Positions 29,693-44,983 of a stretch of 64,000 bases of DNA are shown piece by piece. The position numbers and the translations under genes are program-made. The notes below the pieces were generated by a model. It was not told the DNA's origin and ran no database searches. It saw only the letters and a list, made by a program, of their open reading frames with translations. Each line of letters begins with the position of its first letter. The stretch's first letter is position 1. The DNA comes from Pollenia angustigena (Eukaryota; Arthropoda; Insecta; Diptera; Polleniidae). The stretch lies in NCBI GenBank assembly GCA_930367215.1, contig OV884056.1, positions 93,817,285 through 93,881,284 on the forward strand. The letters run 5' to 3'.

Positions 29693-31620
29693 TAAAATAT
29701 GATCAGGGATGATATTGGTTATCGTACCAACGAACTTTTAAAATAAGACTTTTTCGGGCCCAATAGAACTAAATCCTTTTTTTAAAAATTTTTTTTTATT
29801 TTATTTTTAAAAACAAAAGGTATGTAAATTCATTTGTACATGTAAAGTAAAGATAGCAAAAATATGCGTCAAAAGCATATCGCACTTCTTGTTCTATAAG
29901 TTCTTTCAATAAACTTTGCCAAAGACACCATAGGTCAAAAAGGAATTTCGAGCCCCAGAATTTTTAAAATAGTTAGTTTTCCAAAATATTCAAAAATAGA
30001 GACAAACAAATAGTATTTGGTCTAGCCAGACCTGAATCATGCGGTTTTTAGGGTCGAGAAATCCATTTATTTTTATTTTTGATTGCATCCAGCTCGTTTT
30101 CATACACTTTTTAGAATTTATCGTCTTTTATTGTGGAAAATTGACGAATATTTCTCAAAATGCAATTTCAAATTTTAAACGAAAATAAAATTTTTAAGCG
30201 TTCTAAAAATATGTGCATACGAGCTTCTTCGGATTGCATTTCCAAATTTATTGTATATACAATTTTCATTATGTACTGCAGAAAAAGGACAGGACAGGAC
30301 AGGAACGTGACAACAATCTTGTTGACGAATATTTGAATATATTTATTATGAATATAGAACTTTTGCAGAAGTGGTTCCTATATCTTTGAAAACTTGTCAA
30401 AATCATCAGAAAATGCACGGTTATATACTGCCGCTGAAACTAAATTTAGTATGTGGCATAAGCAGTCGTTCAATGAACGATTGCAAAAATCTATTCACAA
30501 TAGTGGAGTTCGGTGTTTGGTGCAAATGGTCTTGCAAAAGAGCAAAAGCAAAATATCATAGCTGTTTTGTTTACTAATTGCACTACACTCCACTTATATT
30601 CATTGGACAGTAAATAGGAGTTGATATCAATTATAAATATGTAGGTTTGAAAAATTTGCACCAAATGAATCACGGGGGTACCAGCGTAGCTTTTGGTTTT
30701 TAATTGTACAAAAAAAAGTACATGTACCAACTTTATCAACCCTGGTCATGATCACATAAGGTAACGTTACGATTTTATAGCAAGAACAATTTTATCGTAA
30801 GCGACAAATTTCATACAAAATTTATATGAAATAAAATAAAAAAAAAACTCTATCCTGTAAAATTTGATTTTTGGCGCTTACGTTATTTTCGCGGTTAGGG
30901 ATCGATATGTTCAGGTGTTACGTTTTTTGTTGCAAGCTACAATTTGACGTTTAACCATAAAATTCAAATTTAACCATTCAATTTCAAAAGTTTTTAAGAA
31001 TCATATTAAAGAGAAACATCAATGCCCGTTTTCTAATTTCGTGCGGCAGTATTTACCCCGCAATCGTCTCTATTCCCATTGATATTTTTTCGAAAGTTTT
31101 GTAAATATGTAAATCAATTAAAATTTTTTTTATAAAATTTAATTTGAGATCTTAAATTCGAAATAATAACTTATTTTTTTATTAAAACTGAATACAATAC
31201 ATACTGCAATTAAATGGAAACAGATTTAAATAATATATAAAGTTTCTCAAAATTTGCTTTAGTTTTTAAGTATTTATGAAAACAAAGTAATAGATTGTTT
31301 TTATGTATTTTAATTTTTAATGTATTATTTTAATAAACAAAATCCTTATTTGGAGTACCTTATAAAAAATAAATTAAAAAACAAAGAAATATAATTATAA
31401 ATTAATTATTAATAAATAAAAAATGACCTAAAAATAAACTTTAATGATTTTTATTGAATAACGAGGGGTTACCGTTCTGCCTTGCTTGGATACGCTTATA
31501 TAAATGATACAATCGCAGCCAACATAGTTCAAAACACTTCTAATCCCCTTTCTATTTTTCTATACATAAAGAAGTGCAATATACTGTTAAATGTGTTGCA
31601 AACATTGTAAAATGTTCTTT
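29693..31620. other. Intergenic DNA with few landmarks
   Basis: A short GGACA tandem near 30287-30304 and a segment at about 30745-30900 that recurs inverted at 62870-63010 (AAGCGACAAATTTCATAC). Nothing else supported. Confidence 0.4.
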
Positions 31621-31626
31621 TGCTTA

Positions 31627-31900
31627 GGCTGAGTTCATACGGCTCATGTCTTATTGACAAGATTCTTCCTTTTTATTCTTTGAACATGAATTGGTGTTCA
31701 AATGAATCATGTCATTTTGACGAAATGTTTTTTATTTTCTTTGTTTTGATATTGAAAACAAAAACAAAATTAAACAACGAATAAGAAAGCAAAACGTTAA
31801 GACAGTACATGCATCTGTGTACTCGTTTCTTTTCCCCTCGTCCCTCTCACCTATAAAGTAGCAATCTTGTCAATAAGACATGAGCCGTATGAACACATAC
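31627..31900. mobile_element. TTA-duplicating foldback
   Basis: GAGTTCATACGGCTCATGTC faces GACATGAGCCGTATGAAC; arms about 35 bp; TTA flanks at 31624-31626 and 31901-31903. Confidence 0.78.
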
Positions 31901-31978
31901 TTATACATAGGTTATTTTTACCTTTTTTATCGCCCGATATCTTAATTGAAACGTTTGTTCAACTTATTGCATTATATA

Positions 31979-33584
31979 CCCAACAAACACGGAGGTTTGA
32001 TTTCAAATTGAAAATGATTTGAAATCAAACGTTTTCTCAAACGACAAACGTTTGATAATGATTTGAAAATCATAGCGTTCTCAACAAAAAGGGGAATTTA
32101 TTTTCAAATTGAAAAATGCCTTTATTTTCAACTTGCTTTCAAACGTAATTCTCAAATGTTTTTTAAATGTGGATTATAATACCCTAACAAACACGAAGGT
32201 TTGATTTCAAATTGAAAATGATTTGAAATCAAACTTTTTCTCAAACGACAAACGTTTGATAATGATTTGAAAATCATAGCGTTCTCAACAAAAAGGGGAA
32301 ATTATTTTCAAATTGAAAAATGCCTTTATTTTCAACTTGCTTTCAAACGTAATTCTCAAATGTTTTTGAAATGTGGATTATAATACAATGTGGAATATAA
32401 ATAAAAATATTTTATTTTTTTTAATATAAATTTATTATTTATTTAAATAAACTGTGAGATAAACATTCGGCACCATAGCTAAAAGATTAAATAATGTCCT
32501 CTAATTCTTGGAAAGACAAACTACTTGGCTCCCTTTTATTTTGAGAATTGTAGCACCGCGATCGTTCAACAAACTTTCTTCACTTTCCCGTTTTATTTTC
32601 CTTTTTTTCGTATTTTTAATCATTGAAATTACTCACAAATAATTTTTATTTTTCACAAGAACTAAGCTGTTCACTTTATATTAAAATTTATTTTTAGTAG
32701 TAAAACACATGTTACCGCAAAGTAAAAAATTTAACTTTAATCGCCATTTTTAATGATTACATTTATTTTTCGCTTTAGTATTGCCAAGTTTATTTTTGAT
32801 TTGATTTAACATTTGACAAACATTTGACATCAAATTGATGAAAAATTTGATATCAAATGTTTATTTTCAAATCATTATCCATTTGAATTTAAATGTTAAA
32901 TCTAACAATTGAAAAACGTTTGAGGATTGTGTTTGATGTCAAAGTCATTTCATATCAAAGGTTGACTTCGTGTTTGTTGGGACAATGTGGAACATAAATA
33001 CAAATACTTTACTTTTTGAATTTAAATTCATTATTTATTTAAATAAACTGTGAGATAAACATTCGGCACCATAGCTAAAAGATGAAATAATGTTTTTTCC
33101 GTCCTCTAATTCTTGAAAAGACAAACTACTTGGCTCCCTTTTATTTTGAGGATTGTAGCAACCCGATCGTTCAACAAACTTTCTGCACTTTGCCGTTTTA
33201 TTTTCCTTTTTTTCGTATTTTAATCATTGTAATTACTCACAAATAATTTTTATTTTTAACAAGAAATAAGCTGTTCACTTTATATTAAAATTTATTTTAA
33301 ATAGTAAAACACATGTAACCACAAAGTAAAAAATGTAACTTTAATCGCCATTTTTATTGATTACATTTATTTTTCGCTTTAGTATTGCCAAGTTTATTTT
33401 TGATTTGAATTTAACATTTGACATCAAATTGATAAAACATTTGATATCAAATGTTTATTTTCAAATCATTATCAATTTGAATTTAAATGTTAAATCAAAC
33501 AATTGAAAAACGATTGAGAATTGTGTTTGATGTCAAATGATAAAGTCATTTCATATCAAAGGTTTGACTTCGTGTTTGTTGGGG
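31979..33584 (-). mobile_element. CCCAACAAACAC element interrupted by its own family
   Basis: 31979-32181 and 32982-33584 join to a full-length copy of about 805 bp, in inverse orientation to 35088-35893. The split point reads ATTATAATA / CAATGTGG, intact in other copies. Confidence 0.85.
32182..32981 (-). mobile_element. CCCAACAAACAC element, inserted copy (800 bp)
   Basis: Complete copy with ends CCCTAACAAACACGAAGG and TTCGTGTTTGTTGGG, inserted into the copy around it in the same orientation. Confidence 0.85.
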
Positions 33585-33589
33585 TAGTG

Positions 33590-34480
33590 CAAAATGGAAA
33601 TAATACATACATATACATATTAAAATATTAATATAAACGTAATCCATCAGTTATTTTTAAAACGATTTGAGCGGTTTCTGCACGCTATTACAGTTTGGAA
33701 ACAAATATTGACACCACTAATTGTTTGGAAAAAATTAAAACGATAATAGGTACGTTCGAGTACTTTTACAGTAAAATGCAGTAAATAAGAAAACTGAAAA
33801 GTTTGCTCTCATAAAAAGCTATTGTCCAAAAGAGTTCGCGAACGCAAAATTAAATACTTTTTATAACACGAACATTTTTTTAAAATACAAACAAATTATT
33901 TTATGTAATCCTTTATATTTGTTTGTTTTTTAACTTCTCTGATTTTACTAATTTGTGGCGGGTTTAATTATTCAAAAGAACATGAATAATTTTTTTGTTA
34001 TTCATTACTTAAGTCCAAGAAGTTCTTCACACTTTTACAACTCTAAAAAATTAACATAACAAAAAAAAGTCTTTAAAGTTTGTATTTAGCCAAATAAAGA
34101 CTTCACAAGCAAGTTAAATTAATCAATATTTATTCACTTTTTGTTTTGGTTTAATTTTTATTTAAATTTTTTCTTTTATTTAACAATTTGTAAGCTTTTT
34201 GATTATTACTTTTGTTTCTTTAACCTAGGGAACAGAGAACTGCAAAATCACTATTTTTCTTGATTTATTCATACGCTAAAATTTACATTCACTCTTTGCT
34301 TGCAAAACAAAGTTCAACGTTGGTAATTTTTACATCGATTCGTACACATTTCATTTTTGCATTTATTCGTTGTTTATTGAGTTTTTTTTTTGCATTTTTG
34401 TTGCGCACGCAATATAACACAACTGTGTAAATTCAAAAGGAACAAATTCTAATACTTTTGCATTCAAGTAGTCATTGTCC
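33590..34480. other. AT-rich intergenic DNA
   Basis: No supported feature apart from short A/T tracts. Confidence 0.35.
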
Positions 34481-34483
34481 ACC

Positions 34484-34575
34484 CGATGAGACGCTTTGTT
34501 CACATTAGGAACAATAACAACAATAAACCACTCGATGAGACGCTTTGTTTAAATTAACAACAATAACAAGAATAC
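34484..34575. repeat. Tandem duplication of about 47 bp
   Basis: CGATGAGACGCTTTGTT at 34486 and again at 34533, each followed by AACAATAACAA. Confidence 0.7.
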
Positions 34576-34651
34576 ATTGTACAGAACTACTGTACTTTTT
34601 AAGATGAAAAAAAGAGTCTGTTTCTATGGAAATTGTTTGTATGTATGTACC

Positions 34652-34907
34652 TACATATCGCTCATTTGCTGCAAGACCGGCATAACTCAAAAAAAATCTA
34701 TTTCGAGATAAACGCATTTAAAGTTTTTGATTTGCTCTAACTTATAAAAAAAGAAGACACATTCTCTTCAAACTGGGAAAGTAGAAAAGATATGAAGATG
34801 AATTTAATACACAATATAAAGAAAAACAAAGCGAACAATTCTGCATCTCTCACTCCAAAATTTCATTTTTTGAGTTATGCCGGTCTTGCAGCAAATGAGC
34901 GATATGT
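34652..34907. mobile_element. Foldback with about 35-bp near-perfect ends
   Basis: ATATCGCTCATTTGCTGC then AAGACCGGCATAACTC at left faces the exact complement at 34873-34906. About 256 bp. Confidence 0.8.
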
Positions 34908-35087
34908 GCGTTTAGTTTCATTTAATTTTTTTTTTTTCTTGTACTACATAGTTAATGCTGAATGAATAAATGAGTAATAATTGCTTCATTTCTGGCTTTT
35001 TTGTTTGTATTTATTTTTCTTTACCAAAACAATCATTGTCGTTTCGAACACACAAACATCTTTATTAAAAAACGAAGATAACGATTG

Positions 35088-35893
35088 CCCAACAAACAAG
35101 AAGTCAAACCTTTGATATGAAATGACTTTATCATTTGACATCAAACACAATTCTCAAACTTTTTTCAGTTGTTTGATTTAACATTTAAATTTAAATTGAT
35201 AATGATTTGAAAATAAACATTTGATATCAAATGTTTTATCAATTTGATGTCAAATGTTTGTCAAATGTTAAATTCAAATAAAAAATAAACTTGGCAATAC
35301 TTAAGCGAAAAATAAATGGTATCATTAAAAATGGCGATTAAAGTTACATTTTTTACTTTGTGATTACATGTGTTTTACTATTAAAAATAAATTTGAATAT
35401 AATGTGAACAGCTTATTTCTTGTGAAAAATAAAAATTATTTGTGAGTAATTACAATGATTAAAAATACGAAAAAAAGGAAAATAAAACGGGAATGTGAAG
35501 AAAGTTTGTTGAACGATTGCGGTGCTACAATCCTCAAAATAAAAGGGAGCCAAGTAGTTTGTCTTTCCAAGAATTAAAAACGGAAAGAACATTATTTCAT
35601 CTTTTAGCTATGGTGCTGAATGTTTATCTCACAGTTTATTTAAATAAATAATAAATTTAAATTAAAAAAAATAAAATATTTTTATTTATATTCCACATTG
35701 TATTGTAATCCACATTTGAAAAACATTTGAGAATTACGTTTGAAAGCAAGTTGAAAATAAAGGCATTTTTCAATTTGAAAATAATGTCCCCTTTTTGTTG
35801 AGAACGCTATGATTTTCAAATGATTTTCTCAAACGACAAACGTTTGATTTCAAATCATTTTCAATTTGAAGTCAAACCTCCGTGTTTGTTGGG
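35088..35893 (+). mobile_element. CCCAACAAACAC element, uninterrupted copy
   Basis: Ends CCCAACAAACAAGAAG and CTCCGTGTTTGTTGGG, 806 bp. Long imperfect inverted arms of CATTTGA/TCAAATG motifs surround a unique core with a 40-codon open frame at 35455-35577 (MIKNTKKRKIKREC to VVCLSKN). Confidence 0.8.
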
Positions 35894-36414
35894 TGTATAA
35901 ATAACAAAGCACGATGTGCATTATTTGAATGACTGCACACCAGCAGCGAATATTTGCGGTTGCGCAAGTTTGATTGTATGACCGCAAGTGAGTTTTTGTT
36001 GCTGTTCATTTAATGCGATTTTTTTACAATTGCACAAAGCCGTTCTCTGCTAGGGAAGTATGAGTGAGTATCTTAAATAAAAGTAATGGTAAAAAAAAAG
36101 AATTTAAAAAAATTCTTACAGTTGTAAATTTTGTACAACCGAACACAAAAATATAGAACATGCAACATATCGCACTTGATCAAGAAGAGTGTATTCACCC
36201 AAAACTTTTCTTTTTTCACTTTTTGGAAGGAATCGACACGTAATATTCATATCTTACCGCTGTAAAATATCATGGAGAAGCAAAAAACTTTGTAAAATTA
36301 AAACAATAAACGTGTCAGAAAAAAAAAGGAATTGATAAGTCTTCAATGGAATTCTTCAAACAATATTCAAAGAAAACCATTTCATTTTATATTACACTGT
36401 GTAACAAAAAAACC

Positions 36415-37220
36415 CAACCTCAATACTTGAAACGCGAAATGAAACTAGACTATTGGTAGAGCAAATCTGCCAAAGGGTTTTGAAAAGTTAGCTCGGGTTC
36501 CCGAAATATTGTCCCCTAAAGTTTTTGAATTTTTTGAAAAGGCGTTTGGTATAAGTCAAAAAAATATTTTCTGCATCAAATTCTACTAGGGGTCTTCTAA
36601 GACCAAAAGTTTATGCAATGTTTGTAAAACAGATTTTCGAAATTTCGGGCATGGAAATTTTTGAATTTCTTGAAAATGTGTTTGGTACAAGTCAAAAAAT
36701 ATACTAAATGTACTTCTGAGCTTAAAGACTATTTCAGATGTCTTCAGTAGAATTGTATGGCGATTCTTTGAGGGCTCATTTTTGTCCTTTTTTTTAACTT
36801 CCACACAAAAGTATACTAAAACGGCACTTAAGAGGGTTAAAATGCTCGACGAATATTTTCTGTACCAAATTTCACTAGGGATCTTCTAAAGCTTCGTACA
36901 GACGATGGTCAGATATTACAATATTGTAATTTTTCTGACAATGGTGCCATTGTCAGATGCATTAATTTTACACATCTGCCAAATGAAAATGAGCTTACAA
37001 TGTTCAGACAGTTGCAAGACATTTTTAGGCAATTTTAATGACAACATTGTAAGATCTGACCATCGTCTGTACGAAGCTTAAGACTAAAAAATCGTGCAAT
37101 GTATGTAAAACGGATTTTCGAAATTCCGGTCCTTGATATTTTTAAATTTTTCGAAAACCTGTTTTACATACGTTGCACGATTTTTTGGTCTTAGAAGACC
37201 ATATAACCAAATTCTTATTT
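36415..37220. repeat. Imperfect direct repeats around CTTCTAAGACC
   Basis: Modules with GTCTTCTAAGACC, GTTTGTAAAACAGATTTTCG and TTGGTATAAGTCAAAAA recur at about 36590-36700 and 36840-37210. The second set was split by the foldback at 36890. Confidence 0.5.
36890..37078. mobile_element. TAA-duplicating foldback, AGCTTCGTACAGACG ends
   Basis: AGCTTCGTACAGACGATGG faces CCATCGTCTGTACGAAGCT; TAA at 36887-36889 and 37079-37081. The empty site CTTCTAAGACC is seen at about 36595. Confidence 0.85.
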
Positions 37221-37531
37221 TGCTTTAATTAAATTTTATTATTGTTATTATAGCTTCTTGAAATGGTGTTTGAATTTAAATTAGGAAACAAATTTTCAAA
37301 ATTTTGTTATTTTATTTTTTTTTGTGTTATTCATATTAAAATTTTGTAAATTTAATTTACTGACGATGCTAACCAAGGGTTAGCGAAATATCGATAGAAA
37401 TAAATAAATATATTTTATAAAAAAGGCCTTTAGCTTAAACAACTAAAAATACTTATATTATTATACAACTTTTTTTTTATGCTCTAAAATATTTACAAGA
37501 ATTGATTAGATGTATTTAATATTATAAAATA

Positions 37532-37723
37532 ACTAGATGACCCGTGCGAATATTTCGCACCGTAATTTTTATCAATGAAAATATTAATTTTTCAATTTCT
37601 AATTATTTTTCGTCATTAGTGTTAGAAATAAGCTTTAAAATGAGATATCATTCATTAAATTTGATGCGGTGGTATGGGATATATTTGCAACCGACAAAAA
37701 AAAGTGCTTTAGAAATAATATAT
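37532..37723 (+). repeat. CTAGATGACCCGTGCGA repeat, short form
   Basis: Same internal deletion as 1306-1491; followed directly by a long-form copy. Confidence 0.8.
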
Positions 37724-37990
37724 ACTAGATGACCCGTGCGAATACTTCGCACCGTTAGTTGTCTTTTTTGTAACATAAAATGAAAATAATTAATAGAAAT
37801 TTTAGTAACTTTAATACATTTTAAAAAATAATTTTTATCAATGAAAATATTAACTTTTCAATTTCTTATTATTTTTCGTCATTAGTGTCAGAAATAAGCT
37901 TTAAAATGAGATATCATTCATTAAATTTGATGCGGTGGTATGGGAGATATTTGCAATCGACAAAAAAAAAGTGCTTTAGAAATAATATAT
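37724..37990 (+). repeat. CTAGATGACCCGTGCGA repeat, long form
   Basis: Contains the GTTAGTTGTC to AATACATTTTAAAA segment missing from the neighbouring copy. Confidence 0.8.
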
Positions 37991-38820
37991 ATGATGATGA
38001 TACAACTTGTTTTTTATGTGCTAAAATAATTACAAAAATTCATTGGATGTACATATTTAATGTAATACTTTTCAAGCAAACATGTTTTTTTTTATGGAAT
38101 ACAATATTCTTTGGATTACGTATAATTAAAATTTTTGTTAAAATATATTAAATCGTTTTTATAGTTAATGTTTTCTCTTTTTCAAACACTTTAATTTTTT
38201 AACTTTTTAAAATATACTGCACCGAGCTATATTTTTTTAATGACGCTTGAAAAAAATGGCGTTAACACTGTTTTAGAAAAATTGACATATGTTTATAATA
38301 TAGGTTGTTGTCCACTTTTAAAATTAAAATGCTTTTTTTTATTTTCAATAACAAAACTGATATGATTTTAATACGTTTTTCAAAATTTTAAACTTTTTAA
38401 AACAAAAACGTAAAATTTTTAATTTTAAAATGTGTTTTCTGCTTCTTATAGTAAAAACAAAAGTGTTGCCTTTTAACATAAAAGAAAACCTTTTTTTTCT
38501 TAAAAGTTTTAGTTAAAAATAATATTTTTTGATACAAAAACATATATTTTTGTTTTAAATATGATTTTTATTGCCTAATTTTGTAAACCACACCGTTTCT
38601 TTTTAAAATAAAATTGAACATTTTTGTTTTTAATATTTTTTCAAAAAAATTGCTGCAATTTTAAAATAAAAACGCAAAATTTTGTTTTAAATAGCGTTTT
38701 TTGATTCAGTGTACCTCTTTACCTTCGCTGAAGGGTATACAAAAAAAAAAGAAGATAAAATGCGTTTTAGAAATCGTCAACTTTTTTATATGTATTTTGC
38801 GAAAAATCGCCATATCGCCA
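37991..38820. other. AT-rich intergenic DNA
   Basis: AAAATTTT-type tracts; nothing else supported. Confidence 0.35.
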
Positions 38821-39264
38821 AACAAAAAATTTCGTCGCCAAATAGGTTTTTAAGTTGCCACGTTCGCAAGAAATCACTACATCTAAAACCCCTGGCTTCC
38901 AGTTATAATTTCGCCTTGGTCAAGGCAAATTCATATCAGTTAGACTCGTCCGAATTCGCTCTAAAAAATATCAAGTTTATTTGTCAAATTCAGTTGCATG
39001 TAGCTAAAAATAGTCAGCTGATCTCTCCAGTTATCCTTTTATGAATTCTCCTTTTTCTTAGCATAGTAGGCATGGTTCAATTAGTAGGTCTGCGCGAAAC
39101 GCCTGCTGATTTTTTGCAGAGTTGTATTTTTGTATGCAATTGTTTTTGACCATTTTTTACACAAACAAGAGCTTTTGTTGTTGATATCTTTATCACTTTT
39201 TTTGGATTGTTGAAGTTGTTCGCAGGCCATGCGTACCATGCATGCAGTTTCTACAACAAGGCAA

Positions 39265-39763
39265 AAACATGTATTTCAAGGCGAATTTAGTAAGGTAAGT
39301 GCAACTCTACAACTACAAAAAGCCCCATGTATTTTTTGCAATTTAATAGGCGGCTGTCAAAAATGCTGTCAAGGCAAAAATTGATTGAAAAACAAAATAA
39401 AAATTTTGTTTGGGTTATAAAAGAGATTATTAAATTCCCTTTAATTAAGTTTTTCTATGAAATTTTTTCGGTTATTTTGGCGCAAAACATAAACAAAATT
39501 ATATTTTGACGTTTCCCTATTTTTTGTTAATTCGCCGTAGAAACAACTGATGAACGGCTGACGAATTGAGTTTACCTTCTTAAATTCGCCTTGATGTATT
39601 TCGTTGGTAGAAAAACTTTATAGATAGTCAAAAACTATGTATCAAGGCGAATTTAAAAAGGTAAGTGCAACTCGTCAGCCGTTCATCAGCTGTCTCCACG
39701 GCGAATTTAAAATAAAATTCACAAACGTCAAAAAATACGTTTGCTTTTGCGCCATAATAAAAT
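39265..39763. mobile_element. Foldback with AAGGCGAATTTA arms of about 125 bp
   Basis: Arms 39473-39605 and 39636-39763 are inverted (for example GATGAACGGCTGACGA against TCGTCAGCCGTTCATC), loop about 30 bp. A third partial arm lies at 39265-39310, and related pieces reach back to about 38880. Confidence 0.65.
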
Positions 39764-39952
39764 AAAACATTTATGTGAAAAATTTGATTCAAAAGTGTGA
39801 AAAAAATTTTTATAATAAAACATATATAAATATTAAAGTAAAACTATTAATTCCTTTTATAAAAAAGTGAACATTTTAATTTTATATAAAAATGCGTTGG
39901 TGTTTAGTATGCTATTTTTGACAAGCAACAAAACTAAATGCAGAGGTAATCC

Positions 39953-40395
39953 TGCGGCCACCTGATCAAGTTGTTCTTGATAGTCTTTTACATATACTGC
40001 TTGTCAATATTAACATAAATTGAAAGCTGAGACGTAGGCTGCAGTCAATTTGTAAGCAATTTACTTTCAATATGTCATCAAGAAAAACATTTATAAGTGC
40101 TGGTTCACACACGTCAAGTTTGACTCTTCAAGTATTGATCTTTTAGGAGAGACGGGAAAAGAGGATGCCATTTCTTTTCCCCTCTCTCCTAAAAACTCAA
40201 GACTTGACTAGTCAAACTTGACGTGTGTGAACCGGCACTAAAGACAAACATGTAATCAGCTGTTTAATTGAAAGTAAAATTGCCAAACAAATGGAAAGCT
40301 GAAAATGGAAGCAATGTCGTGGTCAATTTAAAAAGTTTGAGTGTGTTAGTAAAAAAAAGGAACTGAAAGGCAAAACTTGATGGTGTGGCCTTTAA
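39953..40395 (-). mobile_element. GGCCACAC element, inverted copy
   Basis: GCGGCCACCTGATCAAGTTG faces AACTTGATGGTGTGGCC. Same sequence as 21078-22010, without its insertions but with a different one (40098-40239). Ends about 260 bp before the DIMT1 start codon. Confidence 0.7.
40098..40239. mobile_element. TAA-duplicating foldback inside the GGCCACAC element
   Basis: GTGCTGGTTCACACACGTC faces GACGTGTGTGAACCGGCAC; TAA on both sides. The empty site CTTTATAAAT is at about 21244 in the other copy. Confidence 0.88.
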
Positions 40396-40653
40396 TATAA
40401 GCAATATTCAGTTGTCATGGGCCTTATCTTGGACATTACAAATTGTTTGGGATGTTTTGCTTAAATAGAAAATTGTGCACTTTTGAAAACCTAGTTTGAA
40501 AAGCACAGCTTTAACAGATGGTAATAATATCAAAAACGTTGCCAACCTTTATCTTGAAAACGTAAATAAACTATTGTAATAGGAACAAGCACATGTTTAG
40601 AATCATTCATAAGGAGCCTATTATTAAATAAAAATTGCAATATTTATACTGAA

Positions 40654-44302
<3,649 letters not shown>

Positions 44303-44983
44303 ATGTAAACAAGTTTTAGTTTATTTTTAAATATTTTTAGTTATGATACATCGAATTATTCAGAATTTTCTCGTTTATGCAAAATATTTATTTTCTAACA
44401 TTTAGAGTATAAAAAATTATAAAATGTTAAAACAAAAATATATTTTAGTATGCAATTTTTTAAATCTTTACAGCGGCATAAATTTAAAACTGAAATTAAT
44501 AAATAAAAAATTGGTCGTAATTTTGCACTAAAAGTTATATTTTTATAGATTTCAAATATTAAGAAAATAAACAAAATTACGGTTCCATTTCTCATATACT
44601 AGAAAAAGACATTCACCCTTATTGTGTTTGGCGTATTTAAAATACGCCTACGACAGTTTGGTAATAGATTAAAGGAAAAAAGTTCACGTTCTCTTTAATC
44701 TATTACCAAACAGTCGTAGGCGTATTTTAAATACGCCAAACACAATAAGGGTGATTTACTATATAATGTTAGTGAGATTAATCAGCTTCAAACTATATTC
44801 CGGCAGTAAATAAATACTTATTATTTTTTTTTTTCATCAAATATATGAATATTCTGTACATGCTTAACCGTTCAAGATATTTGATATTTATTTATTTTTT
44901 TTTTAGTTTACAAACTTTGATTTAAACAATTAGTTTTACCTTACAACATGAAAATATATTTAATTTGTTGCCAAAATTGATTA
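44303..44983. other. Convergent 3' region between DIMT1 and TfIIFalpha
   Basis: About 680 bp of AT-rich DNA separates two stop codons that face each other. AATAAA-type signals are visible on the plus strand near 44500 and on the minus strand near 44890. A 140-bp hairpin element sits between them at 44614-44753 and could be in either 3' UTR. Confidence 0.6.
44614..44753. mobile_element. 140-bp hairpin element, copy 3
   Basis: Same as 17110-17249 and 19852-19991, flanked by ATT on both sides. Located between the convergent DIMT1 and TfIIFalpha stop codons. Confidence 0.88.

Noticed and set aside
38709..39044. 111-codon frame
   Set aside because: Overlaps repeated AAGGCGAATT sequence near the 39-kb foldback; no domain or codon pattern supports it.
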